This document shows positions 1 to 8,089 of a stretch of 64,000 nt of DNA, one piece after another. Location of the stretch: assembly GCF_008807375.1 (NCBI RefSeq), contig NZ_CP043311.1:3204001-3268000 (forward strand), read 5' to 3'. The stretch is from Pseudomonas lalkuanensis (GTDB lineage: Bacteria; Pseudomonadota; Gammaproteobacteria; Pseudomonadales; Pseudomonadaceae). The notes under the pieces are model-generated. The model worked only from the letters and a program-made list of their open reading frames with translations, did no database searches and was not told the origin of the DNA. Each line of letters starts with the position of its first letter. The stretch's first letter is position 1. The translations under genes and the position numbers were made by a program.

Positions 1-25
1 AGAACGGCTCAGGGCATTTCCTGCA

Positions 26-55
26 CTGCAGGGGCGAATTCATTCGCCCCTGCAG
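26..55. repeat. REP-like palindrome
   Basis: A 30-bp hairpin with 14-bp perfect arms (CTGCAGGGGCGAAT and its complement) and a 2-bp centre. It belongs to the family of gcgaattcattcgc palindromes found at many operon ends in this window. A second REP half lies at about 92-121, just past the end of the CoA-transferase gene. Confidence 0.8.
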
Positions 56-132
56 AAGCACGGCCGTGCGTACGTGGGGATCGGGCGACCTAATGCTTCG
101 CGAATGAATTCGCTCCCACAAAAGCGCCGAAT

Positions 133-1323
133 TCAGATCACCGCCCCGCTCTCCAGCATCTGCGCCACTTCAAGCTCGCTGAAGCCCATCTCCGCCAGCA
201 GTTCGCGGGAATGCTCGCCCTTGTCCGGCGCCGGCTTGTAGGGCTGCTTGCCTGCCTCGGCACTGTTCACCGGAAAACCGGGAACCCGCAGCATGCCGTG
301 GCGCGGATGGGCGATGCTGGCAAGCATGCCGTTCTCCGCAATTTGTGGGTGGTTCAGCAGGTCGCTGTAGTCGGCCACCCTGGCGCAGAGGATGTCGGCC
401 GCGCGCAGCTTCTCCAGCCAGTGGGCGGTATTACGGGTGCGGAACACGGTATTGAGCGCGTCCTGCATCTCGGCCCGGTGCACCACGCGTTGGGCCGAAC
501 TGACGAAGCGCGGATCGCCCGCCCACTCCGGATGACCGAGCACCGTGCACAGGCGCTCCCAGCGGTTGCCGTTGTAGGCCGCCACCATGATCCAGCCATC
601 CTCGGCCTGGAAGGCCTCGTTGGGCGCCGAGTAAGGCGCGGCACTGCCGATGGGTGTCGGCAGCTCGCCCTCCCGCAGGTAGCTGCTGATGGATGACTGC
701 TGCAAGGCCAGGGCGGAATTCATCAGGCTCACGTCCAGGTGGCCGCCCTGCCCGTCCCGATGCCGGGCCTGCAGCTTGGCGAGGATCGCCATGCAGGCCA
801 TGTAGCCGGTCACCACGTCCACCACTGGCGCCTGCACCTTGCAGGGCGGCGCACCGGGGATGCCGATCAGGCTCATCAGCCCGGAATCCGCCTGGAGAAT
901 GCCGTCCACCCCGGCCCGATCCGCATAGGGTCCTTGCTGGCCATAGGCGGAAATGGAGCAGTAGATCAGCGCCGGGTGGCTTTCCGACAGCGCTTCGTAG
1001 CCCAGCCCGAGGCGGGCCATCACGCCGGGACGCATGCTTTCGATCAGTACGTCCGCCGACTCCACCAGGCGTTTGGCCACGGCCAGCCCTGCAGGGTTCT
1101 TCAGGTCCAGGCAGAGGCCCTGCTTGCCACGGTTGAAACCGTGATAGAGCGCGCTGGACTCACCCACCCAGGCCGGCCCCAGGGTGCGGCCTAGGTCGCC
1201 TTCCGGCGGCTCGATCTTGATCACCCGCGCGCCCATGTCGGCCAGGAGCATGGTGCAGGTGGGGCCGGCGGCGATCTGGGTGAAATCCAGCACCGTCAGG
1301 CCCTGCAAGGCATTACGCAACAT
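133..1323 (-). CDS. CaiB/BaiF family (class III) CoA-transferase
   Basis: A 396-residue class III CoA-transferase, which moves CoA between carboxylic acids in the cytoplasm. The N-terminus has the family pattern (LTVLDFTQIAAGP, then GARVIKIEPP and a downstream GDLGR), and D140 in the stretch VDGILQADSG matches the catalytic aspartate of formyl-CoA transferase. An in-frame start 33 codons upstream would run deep into the preceding thioesterase gene. The ATG at 1323 gives a normal family N-terminus and only an 11-nt overlap. It is the last gene of a leftward six-gene operon and probably activates or recycles that pathway's acyl-CoA intermediates. The substrate is unknown. Confidence 0.88.
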   Translation of the reverse strand: MLRNALQGLTVLDFTQIAAGPTCTMLLADMGARVIKIEPPEGDLGRTLGPAWVGESSALYHGFNRGKQGLCLDLKNPAGLAVAKRLVESADVLIESMRPGVMARLGLGYEALSESHPALIYCSISAYGQQGPYADRAGVDGILQADSGLMSLIGIPGAPPCKVQAPVVDVVTGYMACMAILAKLQARHRDGQGGHLDVSLMNSALALQQSSISSYLREGELPTPIGSAAPYSAPNEAFQAEDGWIMVAAYNGNRWERLCTVLGHPEWAGDPRFVSSAQRVVHRAEMQDALNTVFRTRNTAHWLEKLRAADILCARVADYSDLLNHPQIAENGMLASIAHPRHGMLRVPGFPVNSAEAGKQPYKPAPDKGEHSRELLAEMGFSELEVAQMLESGAVI

Positions 1324-1708
1324 GGCGGCCGCCTCCCTGCCTGAAGGTGCCCTGGGCCGTCGCCAGCAACCGGCCATCCTCAGCCAACAGGGAAGCCTCG
1401 GCGAAGTACAGGCTGCGGCCATTGCGGCTGACTCGGCCCCTGGCGAGCACGGTCCCGGAGCGGACCGCCTGCAGGTAGGCGACGTTCAGCATCACAGTCA
1501 CGCCGTGTACCTCGGCCTCGCCTTCCGCCGCATGCAGTCCTGCGTAGCCGCAGGCGGCATCCAGCAGCGTGGCGACCAGCCCGCCGTGGAGCATGCCCTG
1601 GCGGTTGAGATGGCGCGCCTCGATGGGCATGCGGAATTCGGCCTCGCCACTGACCCAGTGGACCAGCTCGACACCAAGGCTCTGCAGGAACGGATTACTC
1701 AGTTGCAT
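1313..1708 (-). CDS. PaaI-family hotdog-fold thioesterase
   Basis: A 131-residue single hotdog domain. The segment QGMLHGGLVATLLDAACG (about residues 37-54) has the HGG motif and the helix acidic residue of PaaI-type acyl-CoA thioesterases. Such enzymes hydrolyse aberrant or aromatic acyl-CoAs to free CoA. It lies 18 nt after the enoyl-CoA hydratase and overlaps the CoA-transferase start by 11 nt, so translation is probably coupled. In this operon a CoA-salvage or product-release role is likely. The acyl substrate cannot be read from the sequence. Confidence 0.85.
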   Translation of the reverse strand: MQLSNPFLQSLGVELVHWVSGEAEFRMPIEARHLNRQGMLHGGLVATLLDAACGYAGLHAAEGEAEVHGVTVMLNVAYLQAVRSGTVLARGRVSRNGRSLYFAEASLLAEDGRLLATAQGTFRQGGGRHVA

Positions 1709-1726
1709 GACGAATCTCCCCGGCGC

Positions 1727-2533
1727 TCAGCGGCCCTTGTAGTTCGGCGGCCGCTTCTCGGCGAAAGCCGCGCGACCTTCCAGGCGGTCCTCGGTATCCC
1801 GCAGTACGCCCCAATACAACTCGGCCAGGCGCTGCGCGTCGGCATCTGAGAGGTGCGCGGTCTGCCGGGCCAGGGATTGCAGCGCCTGGATCGCCAGCGG
1901 CGCGGCCTCGGCAATGCGCCCGGCGAGCTCCAGCGCGCGGTCCAGCAGCACCTCGCGGCTGTCCAGCACCTCCGACACCAGTCCGATGCCCAGCGCCCGG
2001 CTGGCGTCGATCCGCTGGCCGGTGAGCGCCATCTGCATGGCATGGGCGGGCGGCACGGCCTTGAGCAGGCGATGCAGCCCGGACACCGCGGGAATCGACC
2101 CGACCACCGCTTCCGGCAGGCCGAAGCTGGCATTGCCAGAGGCGATGCGCAGGTCGCACTGCAATGCCAGCTCCAGGCCGCCGCCGAGGCAGTGCCCGTT
2201 GATGGCGGCGATCAGCGGCTTGCGCAGGTCGAGGTCGGCCAGGTCCATCAGGCGGATGTAGAGGCCGGCATCGGCGGCCGGCTCCTTGTCGAGGAACAGC
2301 GCCTCGGCATAGGACGCACCGGACGCCCGCGTGCTCTTCAGGTCGGCCCCGACACAGAAGGCCCGCTCACCGCAACCGGTGAGCACCGCCACACGGACCT
2401 CGCGGCGGTCACGTACTTCCGCCAGGTGCCCGCGCAGGGTGCGCAGGGACTCGATATCGAGGGCGTTGAGGGCATCCGGGCGGTCGAGGCTGATCAGCGC
2501 CACGGCGCCGTGGATTTCAAGGTGCACGGACAT
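1727..2533 (-). CDS. Enoyl-CoA hydratase/isomerase family protein
   Basis: A 268-residue crotonase-fold protein. It has the oxyanion segment FCVGADLK (about 59-66) and both glutamates expected for hydratase activity, in NGHCLGGGLELALQCD and GLPEAVVGSIP. The ATG at 2533 follows GAGGAGGCCGCC, a clear ribosome site; an in-frame start 17 codons upstream would overlap the SDR gene. It probably hydrates an enoyl-CoA to a 3-hydroxyacyl-CoA that the adjacent SDR oxidises. The N-terminal LEIHGAVALISLDRPDALNAL is standard for the family. Confidence 0.9.
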   Translation of the reverse strand: MSVHLEIHGAVALISLDRPDALNALDIESLRTLRGHLAEVRDRREVRVAVLTGCGERAFCVGADLKSTRASGASYAEALFLDKEPAADAGLYIRLMDLADLDLRKPLIAAINGHCLGGGLELALQCDLRIASGNASFGLPEAVVGSIPAVSGLHRLLKAVPPAHAMQMALTGQRIDASRALGIGLVSEVLDSREVLLDRALELAGRIAEAAPLAIQALQSLARQTAHLSDADAQRLAELYWGVLRDTEDRLEGRAAFAEKRPPNYKGR

Positions 2534-2543
2534 GGCGGCCTCC

Positions 2544-3308
2544 TCAGACACTGGCCGACGACAGGCTGCGCCCGCCGCAGACATAGAGGGTCTGGCCGGT
2601 GACGTAGGCGCTGGCCGGGTCGAGGAAGAATTCCACCGCGTTGGCGATATCGTCCGGCGTGCCGATGCGCTTGACCGGCACGGTGTCCTTCAGCCGCGCC
2701 TGCACCTCCGGGTCGAAAGCCTGGAACAGCGGCGTGTCGACGATGCCGGGGGCGATGGTGTTGACCGTGATGCCCTTGGCGGCGAACTCGATGGCCAGGC
2801 TGCGGGTGAGGCTCACCACCCCGCCCTTGGCGGCGGAATAGTTGGCCTGGCCGAAGCCGCCCAGCCAGGCGCGGGACGACAGGTTGACGATACGCCCGAA
2901 GCCGGCCTCCAGCATCAGCGGCAGGGCCGCCCGACAGCAGAGGAACTGCGCCCGCAGGTTGGTATCCAGCACCAGGTCCCAGTCCTCCTCGGTCATCTTC
3001 AGGAAGCGCTTGTCGCGTACCACCCCGGCGTTGTTCACTAGGAAATCCAGGCGCCCGGACATCTCGCGGATCTGGCCGAAGGCACGCTCGACGTCGGCGG
3101 CCTGGGTCAGGTCCAGGGCGATACCGTGGACGTCGAGGCCCTCCGCCTGCAGCAGCTTGACGGTATCGAGCAGGACGGGGGCATCGCGGTCGAGCAGGAA
3201 GACGGTCACGCCTTCGCGCGCCAGGCGGCTGGCGATGCCGAGGCCGATGCCACGTGCGGCGCCGGTCACGGCGGCCACCTGGCCCTGTTGGAAGCGTTGC
3301 TTGCTCAT
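2544..3308 (-). CDS. Short-chain dehydrogenase/reductase
   Basis: A 254-residue classical SDR. It has the cofactor motif TGAARGIG (about 15-22), NNAG, and the catalytic Ser and YxxxK in NLSSRAWLGGFGQANYSAAK. FabG-like members of this family oxidise 3-hydroxyacyl-CoA or reduce 3-oxoacyl substrates. The ATG at 3308 is preceded by a G-rich ribosome site and sits 1 nt after the thiolase stop. In this operon it is the natural 3-hydroxyacyl-CoA dehydrogenase step between the hydratase and the thiolase. Confidence 0.88.
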   Translation of the reverse strand: MSKQRFQQGQVAAVTGAARGIGLGIASRLAREGVTVFLLDRDAPVLLDTVKLLQAEGLDVHGIALDLTQAADVERAFGQIREMSGRLDFLVNNAGVVRDKRFLKMTEEDWDLVLDTNLRAQFLCCRAALPLMLEAGFGRIVNLSSRAWLGGFGQANYSAAKGGVVSLTRSLAIEFAAKGITVNTIAPGIVDTPLFQAFDPEVQARLKDTVPVKRIGTPDDIANAVEFFLDPASAYVTGQTLYVCGGRSLSSASV

Positions 3309-3309
3309 C

Positions 3310-4455
3310 TCACACCCCCAGTACGTGAACGGAAGACGCGGCGTGGTCGACACCGGCGATGCCGCCGCCGGTGCACTGGGCGACGCCGATGCGCGGGTTG
3401 TCGGCCTGGCGTCCGTTGGCGCGGCCCTGCAGTTGCCACATCAGCTCGACCATCTGCGCAACGCCCGTGGCGCCCAGCGGGTGCCCCTTGGCAAGCAGGC
3501 CGCCGCTGGGATTCACCGGCACCCGCCCGCCCAGCGCCGTGGCGCCGGAATGCAGCAGCGCCAGCGCTTCACCATGGGGCGCGAGACCGAGTGCTTCGTA
3601 GTAGAGGAGTTCGGCGATGGTGAAGGCGTCGTGCAGCTCCACCACGCCCACATCACGCGGGTCGACGCCGGCCTGCTCATAGGCCAGGCGCGCGGCACGT
3701 GCGGTGATCTCCGCGTCGAGGATGTCGTCGCGGGCGCCTTCGCGCAGGCCGGACACGACAATCGAACCGAGCACGCGCACATCCCGCGCATGGGGGCCAG
3801 GCTTGTTGCCCAGCACCAGGGCGGCGGCACCATCCACCTGGGACGGACAGCACTGCAGCAGGGTCAGCGGGTCGGCGATCATCCGCGAGCCCAGCACCTC
3901 TTCCAGGGTCACCTCGCTGCGCTGCTGGGCGTATTCGTTGAGGGAACCGTGATGGCGGTTCTTCACCGCCACGCGGGCGAGGTCCGCCGGGCTGGCGCCG
4001 CGCTCGTGGATGAAGCGGGTGGCACGCATGGCGTAGACCGCCGGCAGTACCATGCCGGCCTTGGCGAAGAGGTCGGTCTTCTCGTCATTGCGCTGCATCG
4101 GAATGGTGCCGCCACCCAGCTGCGTCAGCTGCTCGATGCCGAACACCAGCACCCGCTCGTACTGCCCGGCCAGCAGCGCGTGGCGCGCCAGATGCACGGC
4201 GGTGGCACCGCTGGCGCAAGCGTTCTCGACGTTGTAGACGGGGATGCCGGCGAGCCCGAGATCACGCAGGATCACCTGACCGAGAATCATGCCGCCGAGC
4301 ACGTTGGCGCAGTAGATCGCCTGGATGTCCTTCAACGGGAGGCCCGAGTCAGCCACAGCCTCGAGGATCGCCTGCTGGGCCAGTTCCGGCGCCATTACAC
4401 CCTGGTGCCGGCCGAAGCGGGTCATGGCGCCGCCCATTACATGCATCCGGCTCAT
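3310..4455 (-). CDS. SCP2/lipid-transfer-type thiolase
   Basis: A 381-residue thiolase-fold protein of the non-decarboxylating SCP2/BbsB group. The nucleophile lies in NVENACASGATAVHLA. The family motifs VVELHDAFTIAELLYYEALG, NPSGGLLAKGHPLGATG and AQCTGGGIAG are all present. Such thiolases often need a DUF35/OB-fold partner encoded next door, and that partner is the preceding gene, with a 4-nt ATGA overlap. The predicted role is thiolytic or retro-Claisen cleavage of a 3-oxoacyl-CoA. The substrate is unknown; the gene set recalls the benzylsuccinate bbs pathway and steroid side-chain modules. Confidence 0.87.
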   Translation of the reverse strand: MSRMHVMGGAMTRFGRHQGVMAPELAQQAILEAVADSGLPLKDIQAIYCANVLGGMILGQVILRDLGLAGIPVYNVENACASGATAVHLARHALLAGQYERVLVFGIEQLTQLGGGTIPMQRNDEKTDLFAKAGMVLPAVYAMRATRFIHERGASPADLARVAVKNRHHGSLNEYAQQRSEVTLEEVLGSRMIADPLTLLQCCPSQVDGAAALVLGNKPGPHARDVRVLGSIVVSGLREGARDDILDAEITARAARLAYEQAGVDPRDVGVVELHDAFTIAELLYYEALGLAPHGEALALLHSGATALGGRVPVNPSGGLLAKGHPLGATGVAQMVELMWQLQGRANGRQADNPRIGVAQCTGGGIAGVDHAASSVHVLGV

Positions 4456-4808
4456 TGGCTGGCCTCCACGGATTCGAACACATAGCCATAGGTTTCGTCG
4501 GGCAGGACGCGGTAGGCGCCGCCGATCACCGGGCGCTCGCTGCCGCTGATGCGGCCGAACAGGCGCACCGGGCCTTCCAGGTCCAGGTAGCCAAGGGCGA
4601 ACGGAACCAGGCCGCTCTTCGGGCTCGGATGGATGATGGTGAAGCTGTACAGGCTGCCCTCGGCAGCCAGCGGCTCGGTCCGGTACTGGGCGGCCAGCGG
4701 CGAATGGCTGGACAGCGGTGGGAACACCAGTTCGCCGCTGGCGATATGGCGGGAGCCAAGCAGGCGCCAGGGGCTATCGGAGCCCCAGAGGGATGGCAGT
4801 GGGTTCAT
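4452..4808 (-). CDS. DUF35 OB-fold protein (thiolase partner)
   Basis: A 118-residue protein of the OB-fold/zinc-ribbon DUF35 family, which pairs with SCP2-type thiolases. The OB-fold half is clear (GSLYSFTIIHPSPKSGLVPFALGYLDL, then GPVRLFGRI). The N-terminal rubredoxin-like part keeps the spacing and the FPP motif (SRHIASGELVFPPL) but has no cysteines, so it probably binds no zinc. The ATG at 4808 follows GGAGGTCGAC. It is the first gene of the leftward operon 4808-133, and its stop overlaps the thiolase start. Confidence 0.8.
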   Translation of the reverse strand: MNPLPSLWGSDSPWRLLGSRHIASGELVFPPLSSHSPLAAQYRTEPLAAEGSLYSFTIIHPSPKSGLVPFALGYLDLEGPVRLFGRISGSERPVIGGAYRVLPDETYGYVFESVEASQ

Positions 4809-5038
4809 GTCGACCTCCTGTTGTTGTAAGCCGCGCAAAACGGCCCTGGACAGGGGCTATGGTCGACACCGGGCCTGGGCCCGACAAACGATATAAAGAC
4901 CGCCTATGGTTGAGTTTTTCGAAAGCGTAGGCCGTACTGCGCCCGGCCGAGAGGGCACGCACCAGCCGCGGCAAGGGTGCTTCGTGAATGCACAAGCAGC
5001 CCCCTTCCACGTAGGGAAAGGGGCTGATGAAGGGCTCG

Positions 5039-7207
5039 TCAGGCTTGTTTGAGCTGGGTCGGGTCGACCGGCAGGCTGCGCAGGCGCTTGCCGGTGGCGG
5101 CGAAGATGGCGTTGACCACCGCGGGGGCGATCACCACGGTGGACACTTCGCCCAGGCCACCGGGGGATTCGCCGCTGTTGATGATGTGGGTCTCGATGGG
5201 CGGGACCTCGTTCAGGCGCAGCAGTCGGTAGCTGTCGAAGTTGGCCTGTTCGACCCGGCCGTCCTTGAAGGTGATATTGCCGAACAGCGTCGCTGTCAGG
5301 CCGAAGATCGTGCCGCCCTGCATCTGCGCCACAACCGAGTCCGGATTGATGGGAATGCCGCAATCCACCACACAGGTGACCTTGTGCACCTTCACCGCAC
5401 CACTGGCATCCACGCTGACTTCCGCCACTTGCGCCGCGTAGGTGCCGAAGCAATAGGTCAGCGCCAGGCCTCGCCCCTGTCCCGCCGGTAGCGGCGAGTC
5501 CCAGTTGGACTTCTCTTTCAGCATCTCCAGCACCTTCAGCGCGCGGGGGTGTTTCTCCAGCAGCGGCGCGCGGTAGGTGAAGGGATCGACCTTGTTCATG
5601 GCCGCCAGCTCGTCCATGAAACCTTCCACCATGAAGGCGTTCTGCGTATGGCCAACCCCGCGCCAGAACGCCGGGGTAATGCCCTTGGGCGGTTCGTGGC
5701 GCACGTAATGCACCGCGAGGTTGGGAAAGGCGTAGGGGCCGCAAGCGTCGCGCACGGCGTCACCGTCGATCCCGTTCATGAAGCGGTCCGGCGCCCAGCG
5801 CGCGATGATGGAACCGCCGGTGACCTTATGGGTCCAGGCGATGGGCCGCCCCTGTTCATCCAGGCCAGCGGAAAGGTGGTTGTAGTGGAAGGGCCGCAGC
5901 GTGCTGTGGCGGGTGTCCTCCTCGCGGGAGTAGATCACCTTCACTGGGTAATCCACCTGCTTGGCGACTTCCACCGCATGGCCGACGAAGTCCGTTTCCA
6001 GCCGCCGGCCGAAACCGCCGCCGAGCAACTGGTTGTGCACCACCACCTTGTCTTCGGGCAGGCCGGTGAGCTGCGCCGCCAGCGTTTTGGCCCGCGCCGG
6101 TACCTGGATGCCAAGCCAGAGGTCGCAGCCGTCCTTGCGTACATGGGCGGTGCAGTTGACCGGTTCCATGCAGGCGTGGGCCAGGAACGGCACCTGATAG
6201 GTCACCTCCACCTTCTTCGCCGCCTTGGCCATGGCACCCTGCGCATCGCCCTCGGCGCGGGCCTGCACGCCCTCGCCCTTCGACGCCTCCTTGATGTTCT
6301 TCAGCATGTCGCCGCTGGACACCTTGGCGTTTTCACCCTCGTTCCACTTGATCGAAAGCGCCGCCAGGCCCTTGCGTGCGGCTCCCATATGGTCTGCGAC
6401 CACAGCCACCGCATCCTTGGTGCGCACCACCTTGTGCACGCCCTTGACCGCCAAGGCCGGTGCGTCGTCCACCTCGGCCAGGGTGCCGCCGATGACCGGG
6501 CAGATGGTAATCGCGGCGACCTTCACGCCCTCAGGGCGGGCATCGATGCCAAACATGGCCTTGCCCCGCACCTTGTCGGGGCCGTCGGTGCGTTTGGCCG
6601 GGGTGCCTATCAGCTTGAACCGGGACGGGTCCTTCAGCTCCACCTCGCCCGGAGCCGGCAGCTTGGCGGCGGCGTCCACCAATTCACCGTAACCGAGCTT
6701 GCGGCCGCTTTCCGGGTGCAGCACGGCGCCGTTCTCGGCCTTGCAGCTTTCCACCGGCACCGACCATTGCTGCGCCGCCGCCGTCACCAGCAGGGTGCGC
6801 GCGGCGGCGCCGGCCTGGCGCAGGGGTTTCCAGTTGGCGGGCACGGAAGTCGAGCCGCCGGTGACCTGGAAGCCCAGCATGGGATTGGCATAGCGCTTGT
6901 CGTCAGCCGGAGCGTGTTCGATCACCACCTGGTCGAGGGACACCTCCAGCTCCTCGGCGATCAGCGCCGGCATGGAGGTGTAGGTGGCCTGGCCCATTTC
7001 CACCGGCTGGATGATCAGGAAAACCTTGCCGCTGCGGTCGATACGGATATAGGCGTTGGGGCTGAAATCGCCCTCGGCGGCCTGGGTATCGTCCATCACG
7101 CCCGGCAGCGCGAAGCTGATCAGCAGGCCACCGCCCACGGCGGCACCCGCCTTGAGAAAGCCCCGGCGACTGAAACCGGGGCCGGCAAAGGACGTCATGT
7201 CGTTCAT
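5039..7207 (-). CDS. Molybdenum hydroxylase large subunit (IorB-like, Tat-exported)
   Basis: A 722-residue molybdopterin-binding subunit of the xanthine dehydrogenase / isoquinoline 1-oxidoreductase type. The N-terminus has a twin-arginine signal (SRRGFLK at about 13-19, then a hydrophobic stretch ending DDTQAA), so the enzyme probably acts in the periplasm. The C-terminal [10 protein letters not shown] has the catalytic glutamate (about residue 687). It overlaps the 2Fe-2S subunit gene by 4 nt. The family hydroxylates N-heterocycles or oxidises aldehydes. No adjacent cytochrome c subunit gene, often the third partner, was found. Confidence 0.9.
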   Translation of the reverse strand: MNDMTSFAGPGFSRRGFLKAGAAVGGGLLISFALPGVMDDTQAAEGDFSPNAYIRIDRSGKVFLIIQPVEMGQATYTSMPALIAEELEVSLDQVVIEHAPADDKRYANPMLGFQVTGGSTSVPANWKPLRQAGAAARTLLVTAAAQQWSVPVESCKAENGAVLHPESGRKLGYGELVDAAAKLPAPGEVELKDPSRFKLIGTPAKRTDGPDKVRGKAMFGIDARPEGVKVAAITICPVIGGTLAEVDDAPALAVKGVHKVVRTKDAVAVVADHMGAARKGLAALSIKWNEGENAKVSSGDMLKNIKEASKGEGVQARAEGDAQGAMAKAAKKVEVTYQVPFLAHACMEPVNCTAHVRKDGCDLWLGIQVPARAKTLAAQLTGLPEDKVVVHNQLLGGGFGRRLETDFVGHAVEVAKQVDYPVKVIYSREEDTRHSTLRPFHYNHLSAGLDEQGRPIAWTHKVTGGSIIARWAPDRFMNGIDGDAVRDACGPYAFPNLAVHYVRHEPPKGITPAFWRGVGHTQNAFMVEGFMDELAAMNKVDPFTYRAPLLEKHPRALKVLEMLKEKSNWDSPLPAGQGRGLALTYCFGTYAAQVAEVSVDASGAVKVHKVTCVVDCGIPINPDSVVAQMQGGTIFGLTATLFGNITFKDGRVEQANFDSYRLLRLNEVPPIETHIINSGESPGGLGEVSTVVIAPAVVNAIFAATGKRLRSLPVDPTQLKQA

Positions 7208-7686
7208 GCTGCGCCCTCCGCCTTGGCTGGCTGCGCCCGGGCCGCCACCTTGATGGCTTCACGGATGCGCAGGTAGGTGCCGCAACGGCAGATATTGCCG
7301 GACATCGCGCCGTCTATTTCCGCATCGCTGGGGTTGCCGTTGCTGGCCAGCAGCGCGCTGGCCGACATGATCTGACCCGACTGGCAGTAGCCGCACTGCA
7401 CTACTTCCTTGGCCAGCCAGGCCTCTTGCACGCGCTTGCCGACATCGGTATCGCCGATGCCTTCGATAGTGGTGATTTCCGCACCGACCATGCTGCTCAC
7501 CGGCATGACGCAGGAGCGCACGGCGGCGCCATTCATGTGCACGGTGCAGGCGCCGCATAGGGCCATGCCGCAACCGAACTTGGTACCGGTCATCCCCAGC
7601 ACGTCGCGCAATACCCAGAGCAGCGGCGTGTCGGGGTCCACATCGACGCTGTGCTCGGCGCCGTTGATCTTCAGGGTGAGAGCCAT
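7204..7686 (-). CDS. Molybdenum hydroxylase 2Fe-2S subunit (IorA-like)
   Basis: A 160-residue electron-transfer subunit with two [2Fe-2S] sites. C39, C44, C47 and C59 form the plant-ferredoxin-type cluster, and C98, C101, C133 and C135 form the alpha-helical cluster (CGYCQSGQ and [10 protein letters not shown]). It pairs with the molybdopterin subunit that follows. It carries no Tat signal, so it would be exported by piggy-back on the large subunit, as known for related complexes. The C-terminal [10 protein letters not shown] tail is low-complexity. Confidence 0.92.
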   Translation of the reverse strand: MALTLKINGAEHSVDVDPDTPLLWVLRDVLGMTGTKFGCGMALCGACTVHMNGAAVRSCVMPVSSMVGAEITTIEGIGDTDVGKRVQEAWLAKEVVQCGYCQSGQIMSASALLASNGNPSDAEIDGAMSGNICRCGTYLRIREAIKVAARAQPAKAEGAA

Positions 7687-8089
7687 ATCGCCTCCCGGAC
7701 GGTTTCATCAAGGCAAGTGCCCGCCAGCGCGGGCGCTTCACGGATGGCCAGGGCGATACGGCGGCCCCGGAATCGAAGGCAGCAGAAGAAATGGATCAGG
7801 GCGATCCTGAATGGGCTTCGCCCGGTGTGCCTGGCGAAAATGGGATGGGGCCATCGAGCAGAACCTGAAGCATGGTTGCCTCCGTGGGCAGGCCGTTCCA
7901 TCAGGGCTGGGCGGCTGGCGGCTCCAAGGCGCCAGCGCGGGGTCAGACAATGGATGCTAGAAGCCCCCGGCGCAGTCTGCCAATCGATTTAAACGCACTA
8001 CTCGGCTGAGTTTTTTTCAAGCCATTGCTGAGCCCGGCACGGCGTGCGCGTTATCCTGTTGCGCTCATTCGCACAGGCCCGTTGTCCCG
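7687..8089. other. Intergenic region, divergent promoters
   Basis: About 400 bases between the divergent molybdenum hydroxylase and phosphatase genes. It should hold both promoters. No RNA gene or credible small gene was recognised. It has no REP element, unlike most long gaps in the window. Confidence 0.5.

Noticed and set aside
4996..5035. Inverted repeat cagcccccttcc / aaaggggctg past the molybdenum hydroxylase operon as a terminator
   Set aside because: Stem is imperfect and lacks a T-run on the relevant strand; too weak to call.
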